Part shown: in pieces, positions 25,751 to 34,217 of the stretch | Numbering within the stretch: position 1 is the first letter of the stretch | Layout: every line of letters starts with the position of its first letter | NCBI GenBank assembly: GCA_900557365.1 | Contig: UPXR01000002.1 | Span: 1 to 64,000, forward strand | Direction: 5' to 3' | DNA from: an uncultured Dialister sp. | GTDB taxonomy: Bacteria; Bacillota_C; Negativicutes; Veillonellales; Dialisteraceae | Length of the DNA: 64,000 bases | Notes under the pieces: model-generated | Seen by the model: the letters and a program-made list of their open reading frames with translations, nothing else | What the model was told of the DNA's origin: nothing | Database searches by the model: none | Position numbers and translations under genes: made by a program

Positions 25751-27094
25751 ATGGATGACGGCCACATATGGGGCGAGTTGATTATTATTGTATTGCTGGT
25801 CCTGGCGAATGGGGTGTGTTCCCTGGCGGAAATTGCCATTGTAGGGGCACGGAAAACAAGACTGCAGGAAATGGTGGAGGACGGAAATAAAAACGCCAAG
25901 TATGCCCTTTTCCTGGCAAACCGAAAGGAAGAGCTTTTCGCAACCATCCAGGTAGGCATTACATCAATTGCCATTGTTACCGGTATGTTTTCCGGTGCGT
26001 CTCTGTCCGGTCCTGTGGCAAAGATGCTGAAGGACATTCCGTTTCTGGCGCCTTATGCGGACGCCATCGCCATGGTTTCCATCATGGTGCTGGTTACTTA
26101 TTTTTCTCTGATCATCGGAGAGCTGGTTCCGAAGTGGATTGCCATTGCAGTCCCGGAAAAGGCTGCCTGTGCCATTGCACGGCCGATGATTCTTTTCAAC
26201 ATGATCTGTAAACCGCTGGTTATTTTCTCCAACTGGTCTACTCATCTGGTGGTATCCTTCCTGGGAATCAAGATGGGAGAAGAACGGCCGGTTTCCGAGG
26301 AGGAAATCAAGGTTCTTCTTCAGCAGGGGGCCCAGCTGGGAACCTTTGACAAGGAAGAACCGGAAATCATCGACAATGTATTCGAGCTGAACGACCGCAC
26401 TGCTGCGGACTGCATGACAGCCCGGCCGCAGCTGGAATGGATCGATCTGAATGATCCGGATTCGGTCATCTGGAATGATATCATGGAAACCAGCCATTTC
26501 CGCCTTCCTGTAGGGGAAGGATCGCTCGACAATTTCAAGGGGCTGGTGACGCAGACAGAAGTTCTGCGGGATCAGCACAAGAATCCGGGGAAGATGCTGA
26601 AGCAGTCGATCTCCGACAGAGTGACGGTGCCTCTGTATATCCCGGAAACCCTGACGCTGACGAAAATCCTGGCGCTGTTCCGGCAGAAGGGTGTCCATGA
26701 GGCTGTGGTGCTGGATGAATACGGCACCCTGTCCGGGCTGGTGACCCTTCACGATGTACTGGAAGAAATCATCGGCGATATGCCCGGGGATGAAGAAGAA
26801 ATCCAGGAAGAAAAGAATAAATTCATCAAACGGGGAGAAAATGCATGGCTGGTGGAAGGCCTGTGCACGATGGATGATTTCAAGGAATTTTTCCATATAG
26901 AGGAATCCCTGCCGGGAGAAGAGGAAAGATATTACAAGACTCTCGGCGGATTTATTACATACCTTCTGGGATACATCCCGAAGGAAACAGAAAAGGCCGA
27001 ATACGGCAATTTTACCTTTGAAGTGATGGACTGCGACAATCGGAGAGTGGACAAGGTTCTTGTCACACGGAAGGATTCACAGGAAAAGGAGTAA
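25751..27094 (+). CDS. CNNM/CorC-HlyC family membrane protein (DUF21-CBS-CorC_HlyC)
   Basis: 447 residues in the usual order. An N-terminal DUF21 membrane domain with about four helices (to about 190) contains the motif ELVPKWIAIAVPEKAA near 122. Two CBS domains follow (about 210-340, with DEYGTLSGLVTLHDVLEEIIGD at the end of the second), and a C-terminal CorC_HlyC domain ends the protein. The family includes magnesium or cobalt exporters; the old name hemolysin is misleading. AAAGGAAG provides the ribosome binding site and an AT-rich promoter region precedes it (TATAAT at 25695). The next gene starts 3 nt after its stop. Confidence 0.92.
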   Translation: MDDGHIWGELIIIVLLVLANGVCSLAEIAIVGARKTRLQEMVEDGNKNAKYALFLANRKEELFATIQVGITSIAIVTGMFSGASLSGPVAKMLKDIPFLAPYADAIAMVSIMVLVTYFSLIIGELVPKWIAIAVPEKAACAIARPMILFNMICKPLVIFSNWSTHLVVSFLGIKMGEERPVSEEEIKVLLQQGAQLGTFDKEEPEIIDNVFELNDRTAADCMTARPQLEWIDLNDPDSVIWNDIMETSHFRLPVGEGSLDNFKGLVTQTEVLRDQHKNPGKMLKQSISDRVTVPLYIPETLTLTKILALFRQKGVHEAVVLDEYGTLSGLVTLHDVLEEIIGDMPGDEEEIQEEKNKFIKRGENAWLVEGLCTMDDFKEFFHIEESLPGEEERYYKTLGGFITYLLGYIPKETEKAEYGNFTFEVMDCDNRRVDKVLVTRKDSQEKE

Positions 27095-27097
27095 GTT

Positions 27098-27781
27098 ATG
27101 GATCGGGAAATCAATGAAATGACGGAACGTCTGCAGGAACTGCGGGAAAGAATCGGAGCCAATAAGGCTTTCCTGCAAAATTATCTTCTGGACCCCTCCG
27201 GGGATAACCGGCCGGCGGAGGATGAACGTCTCCGGGAGCTGACGGCGCTGGCGGAAGAGTTTGAGGAAATCCTGGACATTATTTCCCGGGAATCTGCTGC
27301 CCGGAGGGAGATTCCGATAGAAGAATTTTCGGAAGAACCTTTCGAAGAAGAAGCGCACGGGACAGAATCGGTGCAGCCGGAAGCGGAAAATGCACCGGAG
27401 GATGAAGACACAAACATCACCGTGGAATACAAAACCCATGAGCTGGGCACCCCCGACGGAAGCGACAACATAGAAGGGGACTGGTCCATCGAGGGCAATG
27501 AGGAAATCTGCGAGGCAGGAGACCGTCCGGAAGAGGAATCGGAAGACGCCGGAGAAGCAGCTGCATGTCCGGAAGAAGATGACGATGACGACGATGAGGA
27601 CGAAGAAGAAGAAAAGAAAAAGAAAGAAGCAAAAAAGAAAGCCAAGAAGGAAAAGAAAGAAAAAGAAAAGCGGGAAAAGGAAAAGAAGAAAAAGGCGAAG
27701 AAAGAGAAAAAGGAGAAGGAAAAGAAGAAAAAGAAAGAGGAAAAGAGAAAAGAACGGATTTTCGTGAATATTTATCATTGA
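27098..27781 (+). CDS. Highly charged low-complexity protein with Lys/Glu-rich tail
   Basis: 227 residues of unknown function. Residues 1-70 look like an ordinary helical, coiled-coil-like domain (INEMTERLQELRERIG and ELTALAEEFEEILDII). Residues 70-160 are acidic and probably disordered, ending in a run of Asp/Glu. Residues 165-220 are almost only Lys and Glu, with a few Arg and Ala, and the end is RIFVNIYH. It sits 3 nt after the CNNM-type gene, so it is co-transcribed. A single long charged helix, or binding to nucleic acid or ribosomes, is possible; this is speculation. Confidence 0.7.
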   Translation: MDREINEMTERLQELRERIGANKAFLQNYLLDPSGDNRPAEDERLRELTALAEEFEEILDIISRESAARREIPIEEFSEEPFEEEAHGTESVQPEAENAPEDEDTNITVEYKTHELGTPDGSDNIEGDWSIEGNEEICEAGDRPEEESEDAGEAAACPEEDDDDDDEDEEEEKKKKEAKKKAKKEKKEKEKREKEKKKKAKKEKKEKEKKKKKEEKRKERIFVNIYH

Positions 27782-27929
27782 AAATCACGGGTAAAACAGA
27801 TATTATGAGGACAAAGTGAAAATCCTTTTAACGGACGGCTGAGAGCTGCTCCGGAGACGGATGATTTCTTCGGCCCGGCGGAAAGCAGTGTCTTTCTCCG
27901 GGCTGAAATTTTTTTATAAGGGGCGGATT

Positions 27930-28733
27930 ATGGGAAAATATGCAGTGCCCGGAGAAGTCATGTACCATACAGGGCTTACAAAAGAAATGACGGAGGGAGC
28001 AGAGTATGTGCTGCTTCCGGGAGATCCCGGGCGTGTGCCCGGATTGGCAAAGGGGCTTTCCCCGGAGGCAAAGCCGGTGTGCAGCCATCGGGACTTTACG
28101 ACCTGGATTGCCCGTCTGGACGGGCATCCGGTGCTGGTGATGTCTTCCGGAATGGGCGGCCCCTGCGTGACCTTTGCGGTGGAGGAGCTGGCCCGGCTGG
28201 GTCTGAAATACTTCATCCGGGTAGGGACGACCGGTTCCATCCGGGAAGATCTGAATCCGGGAGAGCTGGTCATCAATGAAGGGGCTGTTCGGTGCGACGG
28301 TGCGTCTCTGGCCTATGCACCCCGGTCCTTTCCGGCTGCGGCGGATATGCGCATGACATTGGCCCTGCAGGAAGCGGCGCGCATGCTGAAAATCCCCTTT
28401 CAGACAGGAATCTCCGTTTCCACGGACAGCTTCTGGCCGGGCCAGGAACGGTATGACAGCTTTGGCGGCTATGTGCGGCGGGCGCTTCGGGACAGTGCTG
28501 CGGAATACCGCGCGCTGGGCTGCACCAATTTCGAAATGGAAAATGCCACCCTTTTCACGCTCTGCCGCGTTCTCGGCCTTCATGCAGCCTCTGTCTGCGC
28601 CGTAGTGGCCAAGCGGACGGACAGCGAAGCCATCGTGCCGCATGAGATTTATGAGCTGGCGGAGGAACGCTTTCAGAAAACGGTCAGACTGGCTTTGGAA
28701 ATGCTGCTCAGCCGGTTCATGGTCAGTCTGTAA
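27930..28733 (+). CDS. Nucleoside phosphorylase (uridine phosphorylase-like)
   Basis: 267 residues, cytoplasmic, of the NP-I family. Landmarks include LLPGDPGRV near 28-36 (phosphate binding), SSGMGGPC near 74, RVGTTGSIR near 96-104, and the ribose-binding NFEMENATL near 201-209 with the catalytic-type Glu and Met. The VVAKRTDSE stretch near 228 matches uridine-phosphorylase-like enzymes (vvanR.t.E). It would split uridine or a related nucleoside with phosphate. The start is ATG 27930 after AAGGGGCGG. A 43-residue reading frame follows with a strong binding site. Confidence 0.88.
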   Translation: MGKYAVPGEVMYHTGLTKEMTEGAEYVLLPGDPGRVPGLAKGLSPEAKPVCSHRDFTTWIARLDGHPVLVMSSGMGGPCVTFAVEELARLGLKYFIRVGTTGSIREDLNPGELVINEGAVRCDGASLAYAPRSFPAAADMRMTLALQEAARMLKIPFQTGISVSTDSFWPGQERYDSFGGYVRRALRDSAAEYRALGCTNFEMENATLFTLCRVLGLHAASVCAVVAKRTDSEAIVPHEIYELAEERFQKTVRLALEMLLSRFMVSL

Positions 28734-28749
28734 TTTTCAGGAGGGAATC

Positions 28750-28881
28750 TTGAGAAGATGCATCCTTTTTGTGCTGGCAGCGGTTCTGGCAGTTCCTTTC
28801 CTGATTCATGCAGGGACAGTCTGTCATGATGAATATATGTTTCATCAGATGATCCGCAGAGAGAAAGAACAGAAGAAATAG
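28750..28881 (+). CDS. Small 43-residue protein with one hydrophobic helix
   Basis: A tiny gene with a TTG start at 28750, supported by CAGGAGGG about 5 nt upstream. It encodes 43 residues: basic start (LRRC), hydrophobic helix to about residue 20, and a charged tail with CHDEYMFHQM and a Lys/Glu-rich end. It lies 16 nt after the phosphorylase and directly before a terminator that contains no other gene, so it would be the last gene of that transcript. No family is recognised. Signal-like N-terminus and two cysteines are visible; function unknown. Confidence 0.5.
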   Translation: MRRCILFVLAAVLAVPFLIHAGTVCHDEYMFHQMIRREKEQKK

Positions 28882-28883
28882 AA

Positions 28884-28928
28884 AAAGCCCGTGATGAGGA
28901 GGAAATCTTTCCTTTCGTCACGGGCTTT
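28884..28928. terminator. Bidirectional terminator between convergent genes
   Basis: AAAGCCCGTGA pairs with TCACGGGCTTT. It is flanked by A on the left and T-rich sequence on the right, and serves the plus-strand phosphorylase unit and the minus-strand phosphatase gene. Confidence 0.88.
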
Positions 28929-28971
28929 GCTGTGTATAACCCTCTGCAGGGGGGGACAGAATCTTTTGTTT

Positions 28972-29439
28972 TCATTCGGCGGTATAAAAGGGAGCCAGCT
29001 TTTCCAGGAGCGCTTCGCAGCCTTTCCGGATATCCCGATAGGCCTTTTCAAAATCTCCGGTATACCACGGGTCGGATACTTCCCGGTTTTCACCGGCCCA
29101 GGAGAGGAGCAGGCTTGTCTTGCAGGCTCTGTCGCCGCCGGAGAGCCGGGCCACATCTTCCCGGTTTTCTTCATCCATGACAGGAATGTAATCGGCCCAG
29201 TCATAGTCGGCCATGGTCATGCGGCGGGCCTTCCGGTGAGAAAAGGGAATCTGTTTTTCCTTCAGGATTCTCTGCGCCGGAGGATAGATGTCATGGCCGG
29301 TTTCTTCTTCGGTCGCTGCCAGAGAGGTGATGAGGAATTTCCCGGTCAGTCCTTTCTGACGGACCAGCTCTTTCATGATAAATTCCGCCATGGGAGAGCG
29401 GCAGATGTTGCCGTGACAGATGAACAGAAGGTGAATCAT
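28972..29439 (-). CDS. Low molecular weight protein-tyrosine phosphatase
   Basis: 155 residues. The N-terminal LFICHGNICRSPMAEF has the CX5R phosphatase loop with one change, His in place of the usual Val or Leu after the Cys (CHGNICRS). The catalytic Asp lies in SDPWYTGD near residue 122-129. Such enzymes dephosphorylate tyrosine or arginine on proteins and often act in envelope or stress control. The start is MIHLLFICHGN at 29439 with AAGGAGCTT upstream; a frame extending to 29505 would run through the promoter. Confidence 0.9.
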   Translation of the reverse strand: MIHLLFICHGNICRSPMAEFIMKELVRQKGLTGKFLITSLAATEEETGHDIYPPAQRILKEKQIPFSHRKARRMTMADYDWADYIPVMDEENREDVARLSGGDRACKTSLLLSWAGENREVSDPWYTGDFEKAYRDIRKGCEALLEKLAPFYTAE

Positions 29440-29602
29440 GGAAGCTCCTTTCTTTGCTTCCGCCGTTTTTCCGGAGGCGGAGCGTGAACTGTATTCTTTC
29501 ATCATAGCATAAGCAGAGAGTTCCTGCCCGGATTTTCCGGCGGGAAAGATATAAAAAAGAAAGAATCTTTAGATTTTTTGTATTTATTTGCCGAAAGAGG
29601 TC

Positions 29603-29631
29603 TTTACAAACCAAAAATTACCGCGTATAAT
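29603..29631 (+). promoter_or_regulatory. Promoter of T-box TRAP operon
   Basis: TTTACA (29603-29608), 17-nt spacer and TATAAT (29626-29631); RNA would begin near 29638. Confidence 0.7.
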
Positions 29632-29637
29632 AGGCAT

Positions 29638-29902
29638 AACCTTATAGATCTGAATAAGTTGGTAAATCCTTAGCACGTATGTGCGCCGAAAGACAAGGAA
29701 CGGAAGTAAGCAGAACAGTTTTCTTTCAGAGAGCCGGTGGATGGTGAAAACCGGCAGGAGGCCTCTGCATCTCGTCCGGAAGTCCTGTATCCGAAGAGAG
29801 TAGGGTGCGGCGTTTGGCAGCGTTAAAAAGCCGTAGAGTATAGTGCGAGGTGGTACCGCGTAGAAGAGACGCCCTGGTTGATTTTTCAATCAGGGCGCTT
29901 TT
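29638..29902 (+). promoter_or_regulatory. T-box leader, probably leucine or isoleucine specific, before a TRAP transporter
   Basis: Contains the T-box core GAGGTGGTACCGCG at 29847-29860, followed by the GCCCTG-type terminator hairpin and T-run (29871-29902). Stem I features upstream are AGTA (29706-29709), the conserved AGAGAGCCGGTGGATGG segment, and the GCAGA/TCTGC stem bordering the specifier loop. The loop's 3' side reads ATCTCGT, so the specifier could be CTC (Leu, followed by the usual purine), ATC (Ile) or TCT (Ser). The TGGT bulge expects a tRNA discriminator A, which fits Leu or Ile but not Ser. The uncharged tRNA would allow read-through into dctPQM. Confidence 0.9.
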
Positions 29903-29971
29903 GTAGTCTGGGAGCTTTATTGGATCGGAAAAAGGGAAATCGTATCGAACCGTTACAGAAGGGGGATCAAT

Positions 29972-31033
29972 ATGGGTATGTGTAAGAGAAGTTTCAAAGG
30001 TATCGCGGCAGGTTTGGCAGCCCTTGCTGCAGTAGGTATGATGACCGGATGCGGCATGTCTTCCGGCGGTGACAGCAAGGCGTCTTCCGGCTCCGGCCAG
30101 AAGGTGGAACTGAAGCTGGCTTATCAGCTGCCGAGTGAACATCATCTGTCCAAGAGCCTGGAAAAATTTGCAAAGCAGGTTAATGAAAAGTCCAAGGGCT
30201 CCATCGATATCAAGGTATATCCGGCAGGACAGCTGTACAATGACCAGAATATCAACGATGCGCTCATGAGCGGCGGTCTGGATATCGGCATGAATTCCAC
30301 GGCACGCTGGTCCATGGCTGTACCGCAGCTGAAGGTACTCGATCTTCCTTTCGTACTGACCTCCTATGAAGCAACCGGAAATGCTCTCGACGGCGATCTG
30401 GGGAAGGCGCTGGGCGCAGAAATCGAAAAGAAGGGCGTACATCCGCTGATCTGGGCAGATTACGGCTACGTGCAGTTCTGCAACAATGCTAAAAAGATTG
30501 AAAAACCGGAAGACTTCCAGGAACTGAAGATGCGTTCCTATTCCGAAATTTCCGCAGACGTTATGCAGGCACTGGGCGCTTCTCCGACAACCATGAGTTC
30601 CTCCGAAGTTTACATGGCTATGAAGAACGGAACCATTGACGGACAGTCCTCCGGTCAGACCGCGATTCTCTCCAGAAAGATTTACGAAGTAGCGAAGTAC
30701 CTCACTGTTGCCAACAGCTCCTATGTAGAATTCCTGGTTGCCATCAATTCCAACTCCTGGAATAAGCTGAGCAAGGAACAGCAGCAGATCATTACGGAAT
30801 GCGCAAAGGAAACCCAGGAGGAAATCCGTAAGGAAGCCAAGGCCGAAGATGAACGGTGCATCGACGAACTGCGCAAGAAGGGCATGGATGTTTATGAAGT
30901 TCCTGCCGGTGAAATCCATCTGTGGCAGGAAGCTACGGCTCCGGTTATTGCCAAGTTCGAACAGGAACAGGGTGAAGAAGGCAAGAAACTCGTGGAATAT
31001 TGCCTGGCTGCAAGCAAAGCAGCAGAGAAATAA
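29972..31033 (+). CDS. TRAP transporter solute-binding lipoprotein (DctP type)
   Basis: 353 residues with a lipoprotein signal ending at Cys27 (MTGC). The mature protein is a DctP-family binding protein: KLAYQLPSEHHLSKSLEKFAKQVNEKS at the start of the fold, the MRSYSEISADVMQALGASPTTM stretch near 190 that includes the carboxylate-binding Arg region, and ALKNGTIDGQ-like MKNGTIDGQSSG near 217. Ligands of this family are usually organic acids. The T-box leader upstream points to a ligand tied to a branched-chain amino acid, such as the 2-oxo acid; this is inference. Two hairpins after the gene (31040-31060, 31112-31151) may raise its level over the permeases. Confidence 0.93.
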   Translation: MGMCKRSFKGIAAGLAALAAVGMMTGCGMSSGGDSKASSGSGQKVELKLAYQLPSEHHLSKSLEKFAKQVNEKSKGSIDIKVYPAGQLYNDQNINDALMSGGLDIGMNSTARWSMAVPQLKVLDLPFVLTSYEATGNALDGDLGKALGAEIEKKGVHPLIWADYGYVQFCNNAKKIEKPEDFQELKMRSYSEISADVMQALGASPTTMSSSEVYMAMKNGTIDGQSSGQTAILSRKIYEVAKYLTVANSSYVEFLVAINSNSWNKLSKEQQQIITECAKETQEEIRKEAKAEDERCIDELRKKGMDVYEVPAGEIHLWQEATAPVIAKFEQEQGEEGKKLVEYCLAASKAAEK

Positions 31034-31039
31034 GGAAAT

Positions 31040-31151
31040 CGGGAGAGTGAAGCTCCCGGGAATTTCCGAAACTTTCTTCTGCTGACTGGCAGATTTCTTT
31101 TTGAACCTGAGACTGCGGGGATAGCCGGACCGTCCGGCAGATATCCCCGCA
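31040..31151 (+). terminator. Two intercistronic hairpins between dctP and dctQ
   Basis: CGGGAG/CTCCCG at 31040-31060 and a longer stem GCGGGGATA/TATCCCCGC with inner GCCGGAC/GTCCGGC at 31112-31151. Each is followed by only a modest T-run, so partial termination or 3'-end protection of the binding-protein mRNA is likely. Confidence 0.6.
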
Positions 31152-31179
31152 TCTGTTTTTCTGAAAGGAGAGCGGTCGG

Positions 31180-31686
31180 ATGCGAAAAATCTGTGAAATC
31201 TATGACCGTATTCTTGGATATATAACCAATGCTGCCGCAGCCGTTGCGGGTCTGGCCGTTCTGGCGACAGCCTTCATTATTTTTTACGAAATCATTGCCA
31301 GAAGCGTTTTCCACAGTCCTACGGTATGGGCTATGGAATATGCTACGTATCTTTTGATCCTGGCGGGGTTCTTCGGCATGTCCTATACCATGCGGAAGGA
31401 TGGACATATTTTTGTAGACTTCCTGTATTCCCGGTTTTCCTCTTCGGTGCGGAAAGTCCTGGATACCCTGACAGGAATCCTGTCCATTTTTGCCGTTTAT
31501 GTATGCATGACCGAATCCACCAATTACATGATGATGAGCAAGAATATGGGCATCGTTTCCCCGTCTCTGCTCCGGTTTCCCCTGTGGATTCCCCAGACGT
31601 TCATGGTCATCGGATTTACGCTTTTGTTCCTGGAAATTGTGAATCACCTGCTGAAGGTGTGGTTTGTATCGGAAAAGGAGGACTGA
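31180..31686 (+). CDS. TRAP transporter small permease (DctQ type)
   Basis: 168 residues with four membrane helices, the size and layout of DctQ. The motif EIIARSVFHSPTVWAMEYATYLLI near 37-60 and the GFTLLFLEIVNHL end are typical. It pairs with the large permease encoded 1 nt after its stop and with the DctP binding protein upstream to make a sodium-driven organic-acid importer. AAAGGAGAG gives the ribosome binding site. Confidence 0.92.
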   Translation: MRKICEIYDRILGYITNAAAAVAGLAVLATAFIIFYEIIARSVFHSPTVWAMEYATYLLILAGFFGMSYTMRKDGHIFVDFLYSRFSSSVRKVLDTLTGILSIFAVYVCMTESTNYMMMSKNMGIVSPSLLRFPLWIPQTFMVIGFTLLFLEIVNHLLKVWFVSEKED

Positions 31687-31687
31687 A

Positions 31688-32965
31688 ATGGTACTTGTCG
31701 GATTTTCTCTCTTTATCATTGTCCTCCTGATTATCGGCATGCCGGTAGCCTTTACGCTGTCCATTGCAGGAATCCTGGGCATTATCCAGTTCGTGGATAT
31801 GTCGACCCTGTCTCAGGTACCGGTTATTGCCTATAAGACGCTGGATTCCTATGTACTGACCTCCGTTCCCCTGTACATCCTCATGAGCCAGATCATGCTG
31901 TCCGGCCGGGTCGGCAGCGGCCTCTTCGAGCTGGGAAGCAAATGGATGGGGCATCTGCCGGGCGGACTGGGCATTGCCACCATTTTTGCCTGTGCGATTT
32001 TTGCAGCCATCTCCGGCTCCTCCGTGGCGACAGCGGTTACCATCGGCGCCATGGCCATTCCGGAAATGCTGAAGCGCGGTTATGAACGCCGTCTGGTGGT
32101 AGGCTCCGTAGCAGCAGGCGGGACGCTGGGCATTCTGATTCCGCCGTCCATTCCGATGATTCTGTACGGCTCCATTACGGATGAATCCGTAGGCAAGCTG
32201 TTCATGTCCGGCGTTGTGCCGGGGGCTCTGCTGACGCTGGCTTTCATTGCTTACATTGTAGTTTCCTCCTGGAACAAGCCGAGAGAACCGCGGGCTTCCA
32301 TGGCGGAAAAGATGAAGGCGCTGAAGGAAAATATCTGGGGCCTCTTCCTTCCGGTGATCATCATCGGCGGGATTTACACCGGTGCTTTCACACCGACGGA
32401 AGCGGCAGCAGTAGGTACGATTTATGCCCTCTTCATTACTTTCTTCGTATACCGCAGTCTGACCCTGAAGGAAATGCCGGATATTCTGCGGTCGACCATC
32501 AAAACGAGCTGCATGATTTTTGCCATCATGATCGGCGCCATGCTCTTCGGCTATATCCTGACGGTGCTGCAGGTGCCGCAGGCACTGATGTCGCTTGTAA
32601 CGGAAGGACATTTCAATAAATGGATCGTCCTCCTGGGCATCAATATTGTTCTCCTCATTCTCGGCTGCGTACTGGAAACCGTTTCCATCATTCTCATCAC
32701 GCTGCCCATGCTGTATCCGATTATCAAGGCTCTCGGCTTCGATCCCATCTGGTTCAATGTGGTTATGCTGATTAATATGGAACTGGCGCTCATTACGCCT
32801 CCGGTCGGAATGAATCTGTTTGTTATCAAGGGCATCAGCGAAGACAGCTCGATCCAGGATATCATTTACGGATCGGCACCCTTCGGCTTCATTATGGCTC
32901 TGGAAATTGTTCTTCTCTGCTTCGTTCCGGAAATTGCCACCTGGCTTCCGTCGATTCTGCAGTAA
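31688..32965 (+). CDS. TRAP transporter large permease (DctM type)
   Basis: 425 residues, about twelve helices, DctM family of the ion transporter superfamily. Typical stretches are IGMPVAFTLSIAG near 14-26, ISGSSVATAVTIGAMAIPEM near 109-128, GGTLGILIPPSIPMILYG near 144-161 and the C-terminal LITPPVGMNLFVIKGIS near 363-379. The start is ATG 31688, preceded by AAAAGGAGG that lies in the end of dctQ; the two genes are separated by a single base. It closes the T-box operon before the terminator at 32981. Confidence 0.94.
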   Translation: MVLVGFSLFIIVLLIIGMPVAFTLSIAGILGIIQFVDMSTLSQVPVIAYKTLDSYVLTSVPLYILMSQIMLSGRVGSGLFELGSKWMGHLPGGLGIATIFACAIFAAISGSSVATAVTIGAMAIPEMLKRGYERRLVVGSVAAGGTLGILIPPSIPMILYGSITDESVGKLFMSGVVPGALLTLAFIAYIVVSSWNKPREPRASMAEKMKALKENIWGLFLPVIIIGGIYTGAFTPTEAAAVGTIYALFITFFVYRSLTLKEMPDILRSTIKTSCMIFAIMIGAMLFGYILTVLQVPQALMSLVTEGHFNKWIVLLGINIVLLILGCVLETVSIILITLPMLYPIIKALGFDPIWFNVVMLINMELALITPPVGMNLFVIKGISEDSSIQDIIYGSAPFGFIMALEIVLLCFVPEIATWLPSILQ

Positions 32966-32980
32966 GAACCGGATTTTGCA

Positions 32981-33026
32981 AAAGCTCCCGGGGTCCCGTA
33001 CATACGGGGCTCTGCGGGAGCTTTTT
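32981..33026 (+). terminator. Intrinsic terminator after dctM
   Basis: AAAGCTCCCG pairs with CGGGAGCTTT around an inner CCCGTACATACGGGG hairpin, followed by T. Confidence 0.88.
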
Positions 33027-33163
33027 GCGTGCAGGAAAAAGCCGGAGACGGAAAAATATCGGCCGGGACTCCCCTACAGGGGAAACAGGGAGGAAAGCAC
33101 AGCGGAGATGCAGGAGCTCACAGGGGCGGAACGCCCCGCAGGCAAAGGAAAAACGGACAGAAA

Positions 33164-33206
33164 AAAGCATCCGCAGAACGCCTGTAAAAGCGTCTGCGGA
33201 TGCTTT
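33164..33206. terminator. Terminator for the minus-strand met operon
   Basis: AAAGCATCCGCAGA pairs perfectly with TCTGCGGATGCTTT, with T-rich sequence on the minus-strand 3' side. It lies just after the stop of the minus-strand gene at 33226. Confidence 0.88.
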
Positions 33207-33225
33207 GCTGTATTTTCTTACTTTC

Positions 33226-34155
33226 TTATTTCATAAGGGACTGGCGGAACTCTGAAACGGCGCGGATTTCCCTGGCTGTGGTCCGGCAGCAGCCGCCGAT
33301 GAGACGGGCTCCTGCGTTGTACCAGGATTCCAGGTAGTCCTCATATCTGGAGGCGCCGCCTTTCCAGGTCTTGGTTTCCGGATCATATTCTTCCCCGGAG
33401 TTGGGATAAACCAGGATGGGCTTATCGGATACGGAGGCCATTCTGCGGACGAGGGACTCCACATACTTCGGGGCGGTGCAGTTGATGCCGACTGCCTCGA
33501 TCTGCGGATTATTGTTCAGTGCTTCCATGCATTCCTCGATGGGGGTTCCTTCCCAGGTCTGTTCGCCGTCCTTGCAGGTGAAGGAGACCCAGCACCGGGC
33601 TTCCGGAATTTCCTTCAGGACATCGGTCTCGGCCAGTGCTTCTGTCAGGGAAGGGATGGTTTCGAGGGCGAAAAGGTCCGGGCGGGTTTCCCAGAGGGTG
33701 AGAATCCGCGGACGGTGCCAGTCTGCCAGCCATTCCCGGGATTTTCCGTACTGTCCTCTGTATTCCGAGCCGTCTGCCAGGAATGCGCCGTAGGGACCTA
33801 CCGCAGCGGCTACGAGGGGAACGGGCCGGTTTTCTTCATGGTCTTCGGCCAGGAAAGAATCTCTGGCTTCCTGCACCAGTTCCACGCTCCGACGGATCAG
33901 AGTCCGTGCTTCCTCCTCGGAGAAGCCTTTTCTTTCAAAGCCGGGGATGGTGGCCTGGTAGGAGGAGGACATACCGATATCTGCGCCGGCTTCAAAGTAC
34001 TCCCGGTGAATTTCTTCCGCCAGGTCCGGTGCCTGATAGAGCGCGAGCGCTGTCCAGAGCGGATCATTTGTATGGAATCCTTTCTGTTCCAGCGGAGTGG
34101 AAAAAGCGCCGTCCAGTACGACAAAGGGGTATTTCTTCAGAATTTCTGCAATCAT
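33226..34155 (-). CDS. mmuM: Homocysteine S-methyltransferase (MmuM type)
   Basis: 309 residues, the length of MmuM, which makes methionine from homocysteine using S-methylmethionine. Zinc-binding cysteines are present: NCTAP near residue 226 and the GGCCRTT pair near 287-293. LDGAFSTPLEQKG at the N-terminus replaces the common LDGGMATELE and fits the family. It is the last gene of a minus-strand unit headed by a methionine T-box, metA and a binding lipoprotein, so its role in methionine supply is well supported. The ribosome binding site is weak (AAGAAAG), suggesting dependence on upstream translation. Confidence 0.92.
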   Translation of the reverse strand: MIAEILKKYPFVVLDGAFSTPLEQKGFHTNDPLWTALALYQAPDLAEEIHREYFEAGADIGMSSSYQATIPGFERKGFSEEEARTLIRRSVELVQEARDSFLAEDHEENRPVPLVAAAVGPYGAFLADGSEYRGQYGKSREWLADWHRPRILTLWETRPDLFALETIPSLTEALAETDVLKEIPEARCWVSFTCKDGEQTWEGTPIEECMEALNNNPQIEAVGINCTAPKYVESLVRRMASVSDKPILVYPNSGEEYDPETKTWKGGASRYEDYLESWYNAGARLIGGCCRTTAREIRAVSEFRQSLMK

Positions 34156-34217
34156 GATAATTTCTTTCTTTTGGAAAAGGGAAGGAGAAAATCCGTGCTT
34201 CCCGATACAGGATCAGA

